A stretch of DNA of 64,000 nucleotides, taken from NCBI RefSeq assembly GCF_023243045.1, contig NZ_JALKFX010000011.1, positions 1 through 64,000 on the forward strand. Reading direction: 5' to 3'. Within the stretch, counting starts at the first letter, position 1. Each line of letters opens with the position of its first letter. Below the pieces are notes generated by a model, which worked only from the letters and a program-made list of their open reading frames with translations, was not told the origin of the DNA and ran no database searches. The stretch comes from Frankia sp. AgB32 (lineage in GTDB: Bacteria; Actinomycetota; Actinomycetes; Frankiales; Frankiaceae). The position numbers and the translations under genes are program-made. Positions 36,960 to 45,694 of this stretch are shown piece by piece.

Positions 36960-37355
36960 ATGCCGAGCGTCTTCACCCGGATCATCAACGGCGAGCTTCC
37001 CGGCCGGATCGTGCACGCCGACGAGCACACCGTCGCGCTGCTCACCATCGCGCCGATCCGCCCTGGCCACACCCTCGTCGTGCCGCGGGTCGAGATCGAC
37101 CGGTGGCTGGACCTGCCCGACGACGTCCACGCCGCGCTGTGGGCGAGCTCGGCGCTGGTCGGGCGGGCCATCGACCGTGCCTTCGGGCCCCGGCGGGTGG
37201 CCGTGATCGTCGCCGGGCTGGAGGTCCCGCACGCGCACGTCCACCTGATTCCGATCGACAGCGAGAAGCAGCTCTCGTTCGAGAACGCCGACCAGGCCCC
37301 CGACCCGGCGGCGCTCGACGACGCGGCGGAGCGGATCCGCGCCGCTCTCGCCTGA
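36960..37355 (+). CDS. HIT family protein (nucleotide hydrolase/transferase)
   Basis: The 131-residue histidine-triad protein starts FTRIINGELPGRIVHAD, the usual Hint-branch N-terminus, with RPGHTLVVPRVEIDRWLDL and the catalytic HAHVHLIPI triad. HIT enzymes hydrolyse AMP-linked or dinucleotide substrates. The start is ATG 36960, 45 bases past the VOC gene. A bidirectional terminator follows. Confidence 0.9.
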   Translation: MPSVFTRIINGELPGRIVHADEHTVALLTIAPIRPGHTLVVPRVEIDRWLDLPDDVHAALWASSALVGRAIDRAFGPRRVAVIVAGLEVPHAHVHLIPIDSEKQLSFENADQAPDPAALDDAAERIRAALA

Positions 37356-37388
37356 GCTCAGGCCGGCCCGACCCGGCTGCGGACAGCA

Positions 37389-37424
37389 CGACGGGGTGAT
37401 CCCGATGTCAGGATCACCCCGTCG
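37389..37424. terminator. Bidirectional terminator between HIT and DUF4352 genes
   Basis: A perfect 14-bp stem (37389-37402 with 37411-37424) with an eight-base loop lies between two convergent genes. It can serve both strands. Confidence 0.82.
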
Positions 37425-37445
37425 GCCGAGCGGATGCGGGATCGG

Positions 37446-38690
37446 TCAGAGCTGGAACTTCGCGGGGCTGACCGCGAACAGTGGCTCCCAGTTCAGCGTG
37501 CCGTGCCCGGCCGGCGCGTTGATGACGATGTTGCCGCGGACCTTCTGGCCCGCCTTCACGGTCGAGGCGGACAGGCGTGGCTCGACGTTGTCGTAGCTGC
37601 CGTCGTACCGCGTCCCGTCCGGGGTCTGGATGTAGAAGTCCGACGGCGAGGCGGAGGTGTCACCGCGGCTCACCTCGACCGTCACGTTCAGGATGTAGTA
37701 GGCGCCCTGCGTCGGCGGGTCACCGTAGCTGGTGACGGCGCCCGAGGTGGTGCACACGCTGTTGAGGGTCACCTTGGCCTCGAAGTCGCTGACCGAGGAG
37801 TTGGCCTCGCCGACGACCGTCCCGGAGCCGCCCAGGCCGGCGGAGCCCGCGGGCGGCGCCTGCGGGGTGACCGCCACGCAGTTGGACACCCCGGCCGGAC
37901 TCGTCCGGGTCGGGGCGGGCGCGGCCTGAGTCGGGACCGAACCGCCCGGTGTCGGAACGGCCAGGGTCGGAACGGCCAGGGTCGGCGCGGAGACGGTGCC
38001 CGAGTCGTCGTTCCCGCCGACGGCGAGCGCGATCACCACCCCGATGACGATCGCGGCGACCACCACCAGCGGCACGATGATGACCAGCGGATTGCGCCGG
38101 CGCTGCGGCGGCCCGCCGGGCGGCTGCTGCCAGCCACCCTGGGGCGGATAACCGCCTCCCGGCGGCGGGTAGCCACCCTGCTGGTTCTGCTGGTAGTAGT
38201 CCTGGCCGCCTGGATAGCCGGCCGGCGCCTGCTGCTGGTAGCCGGTCCCACCCTGGTAGGGGCCGGTGCCCTGGTAGCCGCCGCCCTGCTGACCCCAGCC
38301 CTGCTGTGCCCAGTTCTGCTGGTCCGCGCCGGGCTGGCCCCAGTTCTGCTGCTCGCCGCCGGGCTGGCCCCAGGCCGGCTGGCCGGCGTTGCCCGCCGGC
38401 GGCGGCCACGACTGTTCCGTGCCCTGCTGCGGCCCGGTGCCCCACTGCGGCGGGAGCCCGGGGTTGGGCGGCTGTGGCCCGCTCGGCGCGTTGGCGCCAC
38501 CGGACCAGGCGAGCTGGGTCTTGTCATCGGACTGGTCCGGGCCGCCCCACCCGCCCGCCGGCTCCGGGCCGGAACCGGGTGCGGCGCCTGGCGCGCCGGC
38601 GGGCTGCGGCCAGGAGCCGCCCGGCTGGTTCCATGGCTCGCGGTTCCCGTCACCGCCCGGTGGCTGGTGAGGAGGGTTCTGGTCGGTCAC
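37446..38690 (-). CDS. DUF4352-type membrane-anchored protein with Gln/Gly/Pro-rich cytoplasmic tail
   Basis: The product has 414 residues. Residues 1-200 are a low-complexity Pro/Gln/Gly/Trp/Tyr-rich region (QPGGEQQNWGQPGADQQNW type repeats), followed by one transmembrane helix (LVIIVPLVVVAAIVIGVVIA). A Thr/Pro linker and a C-terminal beta-sandwich domain of the DUF4352 type (GEANSSVSDFEAKVTLNSV, YYILNVTVEVSRGD) face outside. GTG 38690 follows GAGAGGA. The domain occurs in many secreted actinobacterial proteins of unknown role. Confidence 0.75.
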   Translation of the reverse strand: MTDQNPPHQPPGGDGNREPWNQPGGSWPQPAGAPGAAPGSGPEPAGGWGGPDQSDDKTQLAWSGGANAPSGPQPPNPGLPPQWGTGPQQGTEQSWPPPAGNAGQPAWGQPGGEQQNWGQPGADQQNWAQQGWGQQGGGYQGTGPYQGGTGYQQQAPAGYPGGQDYYQQNQQGGYPPPGGGYPPQGGWQQPPGGPPQRRRNPLVIIVPLVVVAAIVIGVVIALAVGGNDDSGTVSAPTLAVPTLAVPTPGGSVPTQAAPAPTRTSPAGVSNCVAVTPQAPPAGSAGLGGSGTVVGEANSSVSDFEAKVTLNSVCTTSGAVTSYGDPPTQGAYYILNVTVEVSRGDTSASPSDFYIQTPDGTRYDGSYDNVEPRLSASTVKAGQKVRGNIVINAPAGHGTLNWEPLFAVSPAKFQL

Positions 38691-38988
38691 GATCGTCCTC
38701 TCCGGCGCAACCAGGCCGCGTTCGAATTAAATCGACCATAGGGTACGCGCCACGCAAGGCTACATAAATCAACTTGCACGTGAGACAATGCCCGCCCAGC
38801 ACGGATCTGCCAGTCGAGGCCGATCGGGAGCCCTCCCGGCGGCCTGCATATGCCTCTTGCCGTGTCGCTAGGCTGTACCTTCAGCGTTCTTCCCCGTCGG
38901 CTCCGGAGTCCCGCGTGCCCTGCTGTCTGGCCGGTCGGACGAGCCGCCGCGGCCCGTCTCGTTTCCACCGCTCCGCGGAGACGGACCG

Positions 38989-40473
38989 ATGTGTCCCGAC
39001 ACGGATCCTGCCAGCGTCGACCCGGGGCCGGACGGGCGGGCCGGTGGCGCCGGCGGGATGCCTGTTCGCGCGCGCGCGCCCGGCGACGGTCCGTGGGCAT
39101 TCGGTCGGATTGTGGAGCCGGATGATTCCGGCTGCGCCGGCGCACCATGCCGGCGGGCTCCGATGAGTGAACCGCTGCCGGCGTCGGTGCGCCACCACGT
39201 CGTCGAGATCGCCGCGCTGACCCTGGCCGACCTGCCCGAGTCGGAGGTTCCGCCGTCGCTGGCCGCCGTGCGGCGGTTCAAGGCGTCGCGGCGGGCCAGG
39301 CTCGGCGCCGTCCCGCTGGCCGCCGCCGTCGACAGCGAGGCGTTCCGCGGCCGGGTCGCCGCCTGGATCCGGCTGCACCACCCGGAGCTGGCCGAGGCCG
39401 TGGAGTCGCCCGGCGGACCGCCGCCCGCGGCGCCACCGGAGAAGATCGCCGCCGTCGCCTACCTGCTGCGGGCCCCGGCCTGGCCGGACCTGCTGGCCAC
39501 GGCCGCCGCGTCGAGCGCGGAGGCGGCCGTCCGCAGCCGCGTCGACGAGGCCGAGGGGACGATCCGCCGGCTCACCGACCAGCTCAAGGCCAACCAGCGC
39601 GGCGCCGCCGACGAACAGGAGCAGCTGCGGACCCGCCTGAGCGTGACGCGCGCCGAGGCGGACGACGCCCGCCGCCGGCTGCGCTCCTGTACCGAGCGCA
39701 TCCGACAGGCGGAGGCGTCGGCCCGTGAGTCGGTCGCCGCGGCCGAAGCCGCGCGGGACACCGCCGTCGCGGCCGGGCGGGAGGCCGAGTCGGAGGTGCG
39801 CCGGCTACGGGCCCGGATCGCGGAGCTGGAGAAGACGCTGGCCGGCGCCCGCCGCGACACCCGCGGTTCGCGCAGCGTCGACGACGCCCGGATGCGGGTG
39901 CTGCTCGACACCCTGATCGCCTCGGCCAACGGGGTGCGCCGTGAGCTGGACCTGCCCACGATGGTGAGCCGGCCGGCCGACCTGCTCGCCCGGGGCGGCG
40001 ACGGCCCGAGCAGTACCCCGCACGCGTTCGCCGGCGCCCTCGGGCGGCCCAACGATGATCCGACCCTCATCGACGAGGTGCTGGCCGTGCCCGGCGTGCA
40101 CCTGATCATCGACGGTTACAACGTGACCAAGCGGGGCTACGGGCGGCTCACCCTGCAGGCACAGCGGGAGCGGCTGCTGTCCGGGGTCGGCGCGCTCGCC
40201 GGGCGCCATCCCGAGAGCGAGGTCACCGTCGTGTTCGACGCGACCGCCGTGGTCGCCCGGCCGGTCGGCGTGACGATGCCGCGCGGGTTGCGGGTGCTGT
40301 TCAGCCGGGCGGGCCGACTGGCGGACGAGGAGATCGTGCGGTTGGTGGGGATGGAACCCGAGGGCCGCCCCGTGTTCGTCGTGACCTCCGACCGGGAGGT
40401 GGCGGACAACAGCGCCGCGAAGGGCGCCCGCGCCGTGCCGTCGGAAGCTCTGCTGGCGCGCCTGGAGCGCTGA
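38989..40473 (+). CDS. NYN/PIN-like domain protein, probable ribonuclease
   Basis: The product has 494 residues. An N-terminal helical region (VVEIAALTLADLPESEVPPS) is followed by a coiled coil (about residues 180-290, rich in Ala/Glu/Arg heptads) and a C-terminal NYN domain of the YacP type (VHLIIDGYNVTKRGY, VTVVFDATAVVARP, SRAGRLADEEIVRLV, VFVVTSDREVADNSA), whose acidic residues form a nuclease-like metal site. It is likely an RNA-processing protein. GGAG eight bases upstream supports ATG 38989. ATG 39163 (MSEPLPASV) is also plausible, because the first 58 residues are low complexity. Confidence 0.82.
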   Translation: MCPDTDPASVDPGPDGRAGGAGGMPVRARAPGDGPWAFGRIVEPDDSGCAGAPCRRAPMSEPLPASVRHHVVEIAALTLADLPESEVPPSLAAVRRFKASRRARLGAVPLAAAVDSEAFRGRVAAWIRLHHPELAEAVESPGGPPPAAPPEKIAAVAYLLRAPAWPDLLATAAASSAEAAVRSRVDEAEGTIRRLTDQLKANQRGAADEQEQLRTRLSVTRAEADDARRRLRSCTERIRQAEASARESVAAAEAARDTAVAAGREAESEVRRLRARIAELEKTLAGARRDTRGSRSVDDARMRVLLDTLIASANGVRRELDLPTMVSRPADLLARGGDGPSSTPHAFAGALGRPNDDPTLIDEVLAVPGVHLIIDGYNVTKRGYGRLTLQAQRERLLSGVGALAGRHPESEVTVVFDATAVVARPVGVTMPRGLRVLFSRAGRLADEEIVRLVGMEPEGRPVFVVTSDREVADNSAAKGARAVPSEALLARLER

Positions 40474-40687
40474 CGCGGCCGGTCCAGCGCCCCCGTAGCC
40501 AGCCGGGCGTCGGGCGTCCGCGGGGTCGTGTTGCGTTGCTGTGGGTCGGTGCGCTGGGTGGCCGTGGCGATCCGCCGCGCCGGCCGCGGAAAATTGTCGG
40601 ACCCGGGTCCTACCGTTCGGTGACGAAGGGATGTCGGTGCGCGGGCGCCGCTGCCGCCGCCGGTCGGATCACGGGAAGGTGGGACCG

Positions 40688-41017
40688 ATGTTGATCGACT
40701 GCGATTCCTGCGTCGTCCGCGGTGTCCGGTGCGCCGGTTGTGTCGTCACCGTCATGTTCGCCGATGCCGTCCCGCGTCCCGCGGCCGCGGCGCGCGGTGT
40801 GGACGCCTCCGGCGCGCCGGAGGCGGAGCCGCGGTGGGACGCACAGGAACTGTGCGCGCTGGGGGTGTTGGCCGACGCCGGGCTGCTGCCGGCGGTGGGG
40901 AACCTGGCCGGCGCCGTGCTCGACCGGGCCGTGCTGGACGGCACCGTGCTGGACGGCACCGTGCTGGGCCCGGTCGAGCCGAGGCGGCGGGCACTCCCGC
41001 CGCGTCGCGCCGGGTGA
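40688..41017 (+). CDS. Small Cys-containing protein, actinobacterial (function unknown)
   Basis: The 109-residue product starts MLIDCDSCVVRGVRCAGCVV, with C-x2-C and C-x2-C pairs that may bind a metal, then a helical region (AQELCALGVLADAGLLPAVG) and a repetitive tail (AVLDGTVLDGTVLGPV). GGAAGGTGGG precedes ATG 40688. Similar short proteins with this N-terminus precede the PimB-type glycosyltransferase gene in other actinobacteria as I remember it, but no role is known. Confidence 0.68.
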   Translation: MLIDCDSCVVRGVRCAGCVVTVMFADAVPRPAAAARGVDASGAPEAEPRWDAQELCALGVLADAGLLPAVGNLAGAVLDRAVLDGTVLDGTVLGPVEPRRRALPPRRAG

Positions 41018-41070
41018 CCGCCGGGGTGGGCCCGGTTCCGGCCGCGGGAACCGTGCGGGAACATGAGGCC

Positions 41071-42213
41071 ATGCGGGTCCTGGTGGTCACGAACGACTTC
41101 CCCCCGCGGCCGGGCGGCATCCAGGCCTACGTGCACAACTTTGCGGCCCGCCTGCCCGCCGACGAGGTCGTCGTCTACGCCCCGGCCTGGTCGGGGGCGG
41201 ACGCGTTCGACGCCGCCCAGTCGTTCCCGGTGGTGCGCCACGGGTCGTCGCTGATGCTGCCGACGCCGGACGTGCTGCGCCGCGCCCGCGAGGTCGCCCG
41301 GTCGGAGGGCTGCGACACGGTGTGGTTCGGGGCCGCCGCCCCGCTGGCGCTGCTTGGCTCCCGGCTGCGCCGGCTCGGCGCGGTGCGCCGGGTGGTGGCG
41401 AGCACGCACGGCCACGAGGTCGGCTGGGCGGCGTTGCCGGCCACCCGGCAGGCGCTGCGTCGTATCGGCGCGACCGTCGACGTTGTCACCTACCTCACCG
41501 ACTACACCCGGGCCCGGATCGGCCCGGCGCTCGGACCTCATCCGGCGCTGGCCCGCCTGCCCAGTGGCGTGGACGCCGAGCTGTTCCGGCCGGGCGAAGG
41601 CCGGGAGGAGATCCGCCGCCGCCATGGGCTCGGCGGCCGCCGGGTGGTGGTGTGCGTGAGCCGTCTCGTGCCCCGCAAGGGGCAGGACATGCTGGTGCGT
41701 GCCCTGCCGGCGCTGCGTCGGCGGGTGCCGGAGGCCGCGCTGCTGCTCGTCGGTGGCGGGCCGCACCGGGCCAGGCTGGAGCGCCTGGCCCGCGAGGCCA
41801 GGGTGGCGGAACACGTGACGTTCACCGGCTCGGTGCCGTGGGCGGAACTGCCCGCCCACTACGCCGCCGGGGACGTGTTCGCGATGCCGTGCAGGTCCCG
41901 ACTCGGCGGGCTGGAGGTGGAGGGCCTCGGCATCGTCTACCTGGAGGCGTCGGCGGCCGGCCTGCCCGTGGTGGCCGGGCGCAGCGGCGGCGCCCCCGAC
42001 GCGGTGGTCGACGGCAGCACCGGCCTGGTCGTGGACGGTGCCGACGTCAGCCAGGTGCAGGCCGCGGTCGGGGATCTGCTCGCCGATCCCGGCCGTGCGG
42101 CGACGATGGGCGCCGCCGGTCGGGCCTGGGTCGAGCGACGCTGGCGCTGGGACGTCCTCGCCGGCGAGCTGCGCGGCCTGCTCGACGGCGGCGGCGGCGC
42201 CGACGCGGTCTAG
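41071..42213 (+). CDS. pimB: GT4 mannosyltransferase (PimB type)
   Basis: This 380-residue GT-B glycosyltransferase has an N-terminal domain with VLVVTNDFPPRPGGIQAYVH, STHGHEVGW and YTRARIGPAL. Its C-terminal nucleotide-sugar domain has RLVPRKGQDMLVRALP, LLLVGGGPHR and the EGLGIVYLEASAAGLPVVAG E-x7-E motif. It resembles mycobacterial PimB, which adds the second mannose to phosphatidylinositol mannoside at the cytoplasmic face. Gene position (between a Cys-rich protein and fadD15) also matches that block. ATG 41071 sits at the conserved N-terminus; GTG 41053 is possible. Confidence 0.87.
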   Translation: MRVLVVTNDFPPRPGGIQAYVHNFAARLPADEVVVYAPAWSGADAFDAAQSFPVVRHGSSLMLPTPDVLRRAREVARSEGCDTVWFGAAAPLALLGSRLRRLGAVRRVVASTHGHEVGWAALPATRQALRRIGATVDVVTYLTDYTRARIGPALGPHPALARLPSGVDAELFRPGEGREEIRRRHGLGGRRVVVCVSRLVPRKGQDMLVRALPALRRRVPEAALLLVGGGPHRARLERLAREARVAEHVTFTGSVPWAELPAHYAAGDVFAMPCRSRLGGLEVEGLGIVYLEASAAGLPVVAGRSGGAPDAVVDGSTGLVVDGADVSQVQAAVGDLLADPGRAATMGAAGRAWVERRWRWDVLAGELRGLLDGGGGADAV

Positions 42214-42232
42214 GCGCCGGCTCGGGCCACGG

Positions 42233-44035
42233 TCAGCGGCGGTCGTCGGTGTAGAGGCCCTGGACCGCGGGGGCGAAACGGTCGAGTACCAGCGAGCGAC
42301 GGACCTTCAGGCTGGGGGTGAGTTCGCCGCCCTCCACCGTGAAGTCCTGCGGGAGGATCACGAACTTGCGGATGCCCTCGGCCCGGGACACGGTGGCGTT
42401 CGCCGCGTCCACCGCGCGCTGGATCTCGGCCCGCAGGTCGGGATCGTCGACGAGGTCCGCGACATCGGCCGAGGCGGGCTTGCCGGCGCCGGCGCGCCAG
42501 CGCTCGAACGCCTCCGGGTCGATGGTGATCAACGCCGCGATGAACGGCTTCCCGTCGCCGACCAGCATCGCCTGGCTGACCAGCGGGTTCGACTGGATGA
42601 TGTGTTCCAGCGGCGCCGGGGCGACGTTCTTGCCGCCGGCGGTGACCAGCAGCTCCTTCTTGCGGCCGGTGACCCGCAGGAAGCCGTCGTCGTCGAGGCC
42701 GCCGAGGTCGCCGGTGTGCAGGAAGCCCTCGGCGTCGAGCGCTTCCTTCGTCGCGGTCTCGTTGTTGTGGTAGGCGCGGAACAGCAGCGGCCCGCGGATG
42801 AGGATCTCGCCGTCGTCGGCGATCCGCACGGTCACGCCGGGCAGCGGCTGGCCGACGGTGCCCATCCGGACCGTCTCCGGCCGGTTCGCCGTCGCCGGCG
42901 CGGTGGTCTCGGTCAGGCCGTAGCCCTCCACGACCGTGAAGCCGATGCCGCGGAAGAAATGCCCGAGCCGCACGCCCAGCGGAGCCCCGCCACTGATCGC
43001 GTAGCGGGCGTGGCCGCCGAGGGCGGCCCGCAGCTTGCCGTAGACCAGCGCGTCGAACACCCGGTGCCGCAGGCGCAGCACCAGGCCGGGGCCGCCGTCG
43101 TCGAGGGCCTCGCTGTACGCGATGGCGGTGGCCTCGGCGGCGTCGAAGATGCGGCCCCGGCCGTCGGCGTGCGCCTTGTTGCGCGCCCCGGCATACACCT
43201 TCTCGAACACCCGGGGGACAGCGAGCACGAAGCTTGGCCGGGTCAGCGCCAGGTCGGCCAGCAGGGTGCGGGTGTCCGGCGTGAACGCCAGGTCCTTGCC
43301 GCCCAGGACCGCGCCCACCTGGAGCATCCGGGCGAAGACGTGTGCGAGGGGCAGGAACAGCAGGGTGGAGGAGTCCGGGGCGAAGATCCGGGGAAGCATG
43401 GCGACGCACACCTCGGCGACGAACAGCAGCGCCCGGTGGGTGATCTCGCAGCCCTTCGGCTGCGCGGTCGTGCCGGACGTGTAGATGATCGTCGCCAGGC
43501 TGTCGGCGTTGAGGCCCGCGTGCGCCTCGGTCAGCCGTTCGGGGTCGACGTCCGTGCCCGCGGCGGTCAGCGTCGCGACCGCGCCATCGTCGATCACCAG
43601 CACCTCGCGCAGCGCCGGTGCCTGCGCGCGGACCTGCGCCACCCGTTCGGCGAGCTCCGCGTCCTCCACGACGAGCAGCTCGATCGCCGAGTCGCGCAGG
43701 ATCCACTCGATCTGGGCCGGGCTGGACGTCTCGTAGATCGGCACCGTGACGGCGCCGGCGGCCCAGGTGGCGAAGTCGAGCAGGGTCCACTCGTAGCGGG
43801 TCCGGCTGAGGATGCCCACCCGACCACCGGGGCGCACCCCGCGGGCGACGAGCCCGCGGGCGAGAGCGACGACGGCGTCCCGGAACTCGACGACGGACAT
43901 TCCGACGTACGCGTCGCCGACCTTGTACCGAAGGAGTGTCTTGTCGGGGGTGAGGTCCGCGTTGCGGAACACCGCGTCGGTCAGCGTCGCACTGTCGGCG
44001 ATGGTGACCAGAGGGGCGGAGGTGAACTCACGCAC
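42233..44035 (-). CDS. fadD: Long-chain fatty acid--CoA ligase (FadD15 type)
   Basis: The 600-residue adenylate-forming enzyme activates long fatty acids with ATP and CoA. It has the P-loop IIYTSGTTAQPKGCEITH, the GYGLTETTAP motif, EGFLHTGDLGG, and the C-terminal K in LTPSLKVRR. GTG 44035 has AGGAG five bases upstream; the upstream open frame is not coding. It is convergent with pimB (20-base gap). The M. tuberculosis neighbour of pimB is fadD15, so this is its likely counterpart. Confidence 0.92.
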   Translation of the reverse strand: MREFTSAPLVTIADSATLTDAVFRNADLTPDKTLLRYKVGDAYVGMSVVEFRDAVVALARGLVARGVRPGGRVGILSRTRYEWTLLDFATWAAGAVTVPIYETSSPAQIEWILRDSAIELLVVEDAELAERVAQVRAQAPALREVLVIDDGAVATLTAAGTDVDPERLTEAHAGLNADSLATIIYTSGTTAQPKGCEITHRALLFVAEVCVAMLPRIFAPDSSTLLFLPLAHVFARMLQVGAVLGGKDLAFTPDTRTLLADLALTRPSFVLAVPRVFEKVYAGARNKAHADGRGRIFDAAEATAIAYSEALDDGGPGLVLRLRHRVFDALVYGKLRAALGGHARYAISGGAPLGVRLGHFFRGIGFTVVEGYGLTETTAPATANRPETVRMGTVGQPLPGVTVRIADDGEILIRGPLLFRAYHNNETATKEALDAEGFLHTGDLGGLDDDGFLRVTGRKKELLVTAGGKNVAPAPLEHIIQSNPLVSQAMLVGDGKPFIAALITIDPEAFERWRAGAGKPASADVADLVDDPDLRAEIQRAVDAANATVSRAEGIRKFVILPQDFTVEGGELTPSLKVRRSLVLDRFAPAVQGLYTDDRR

Positions 44036-44327
44036 TGCTGCTCCTACCAGTTCGCGGGCGTGCACCGGACGCCTCGTACACCCGCCGGACGGTGACGCGG
44101 GGGGCCAGCGGCTGGACTGTCCCGGGGCCCCAGAGGTTAGCGGCCCCGGCGGACGTTGGCGACCGTACGGTGAGATCCGGCGGCGATCGTGCCCGCGGGC
44201 CGGTTCCGCCGGCGGCGCCGGGCACCGCGGGCGCCGCCGGGCCGTCCGTCCCTGCCGGCGGAGCGGGCGGGCACTGGCACCTCCGGATCGGGCCGGACGA
44301 CCCCTTCCCGGCCTTAGGCTGCTTGCC

Positions 44328-45095
44328 ATGCGGGTCCATGTGGTGAGCGACGTGCACGGCCGCGCGGACGCCCTGCCCGCCGCCGCCGTGGGCGCCGACG
44401 CCTTCATCTGCCTCGGTGACCTGGTTCTCTTCATCGACTACCACGATCACAGCCGTGGGATCATGGGCGATCTGTTCGGCGCCGAGGCGGTCGGCCGCAT
44501 GGTGGAGCTGCGCACCGCGCAGCGTTTCGACGAGGCGCGGGAGTGGTCCCGCTCGCTGTGGGCGCGCCTCGGCGGCGACCGCGCGCGGATCGTCGAGGAC
44601 GCTGTCCGCCGCCAGTACGAGCAGCTGTTCGCCGCCTTCCCGACGCCGACCTACCTGACCTTCGGCAACGTCGACCTGCCCCACCTGTACCCGGAGTACC
44701 TGCGGGACGGCATCACCCTGCTCGACGGCCAGGCCGTCGACATCGGCGGCTGGCGGTTCGGCTTCGTCGGCGGCGGGCTGCGCACGCCGATGCGCACCCC
44801 GTACGAGATCGACGACGAGGTCTTCGCCGCCAAGGTGGCCGCCCTCGGTGAGGTCGACGTGTTGTGCTGCCATATTCCGCCGCACCTGCCGGAGCTCGTC
44901 TACGACGTGACGGCCCGCCGCTTCGAACGGGGCAGTGCCGCGATCCTGGCGGCCATTCACGACAGCCGGCCGCGCTACGTGCTGTTCGGCCACGTGCACC
45001 AGCCTCTCACCGCCAGCCTTGAGGTCGGCGGAACGCGATGCGTGAACGTCGGCCATTTCAACGCCCGGGGAACTCCCTTCGTCCTGGAGTGGTAG
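44328..45095 (+). CDS. Metallophosphoesterase
   Basis: The 255-residue calcineurin-like phosphoesterase has the full metal-site series: SDVHGRAD, LGDLVLF, FGNVDLPH, CCHIPPH and FGHVHQ, giving the dinuclear site ligands. The family includes YfcE-like phosphodiesterases and DNA or nucleotide hydrolases; the substrate is unknown. ATG 44328 is at the conserved N-terminus. It is divergent from fadD and heads the block leading to glucokinase. Confidence 0.85.
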   Translation: MRVHVVSDVHGRADALPAAAVGADAFICLGDLVLFIDYHDHSRGIMGDLFGAEAVGRMVELRTAQRFDEAREWSRSLWARLGGDRARIVEDAVRRQYEQLFAAFPTPTYLTFGNVDLPHLYPEYLRDGITLLDGQAVDIGGWRFGFVGGGLRTPMRTPYEIDDEVFAAKVAALGEVDVLCCHIPPHLPELVYDVTARRFERGSAAILAAIHDSRPRYVLFGHVHQPLTASLEVGGTRCVNVGHFNARGTPFVLEW

Positions 45096-45253
45096 CCAGC
45101 CGCTCGCCGGTATGCGGCCCATGTTCCGGTAGCCTCAGGCGATCGGTCGGGGATGATCCGGCACCCGGGGGAGCCGGGGATCCGGGATACCGGTGAGCCG
45201 GCGACGCCGCGCTCCTTCAGACGTGCTTGACGAATGTGGAGGTGCATCTCTCC

Positions 45254-45688
45254 ATGGCGGACCACGCCCGATCGACGATCGTCATCAACGCCCGGCCAGC
45301 CGCGGTGATGGGCGCGATCGCTGACATCCCCGCCTACCCGACCTGGGTCGGCCAGATCGAGGAGGCCGAGGTGCTCGAGGTCGGCCCCGACGGCCGCCCG
45401 CGGCGCGCCCGTTTCCGGATCAACGCCGTCGTGGTCAAGGACGAGTTCGTCAACGAGTACACCTGGACCGGCGACCAGCAGGTCACCTGGTCCATGGTGG
45501 AGGGCCAGGCCATGTCGTCCCAGGACGGCAGCTACACCCTGCGCGATCTCGGTGACGGCACGACGGAGGTCACCTACGACCTCACCGCCGAGACCAGGAT
45601 CAAGATTCCCGGCCTGCTGCGGCGCAAGGTGCAGAGCGGCATCGTCGACGCCGCCGTGAAGGACCTCAAGAAGCACGTCGAGAGCTGA
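45254..45688 (+). CDS. SRPBCC (START/polyketide-cyclase-like) family protein
   Basis: The 144-residue SRPBCC fold shows IVINARPAAVMGAIADIPAY, YPTWVGQIEEAEVLEV, ARFRINAVVVKDEFVNEY and a C-terminal helix AAVKDLKKHVES. It closely resembles M. tuberculosis Rv2185c in layout. The fold binds hydrophobic ligands in a cavity. ATG 45254 follows GGAGG. The next gene starts six bases after its stop, so it is likely cotranscribed with the ArsA-like ATPase gene, an order kept across actinobacteria. Confidence 0.85.
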   Translation: MADHARSTIVINARPAAVMGAIADIPAYPTWVGQIEEAEVLEVGPDGRPRRARFRINAVVVKDEFVNEYTWTGDQQVTWSMVEGQAMSSQDGSYTLRDLGDGTTEVTYDLTAETRIKIPGLLRRKVQSGIVDAAVKDLKKHVES

Positions 45689-45694
45689 ACGCGC

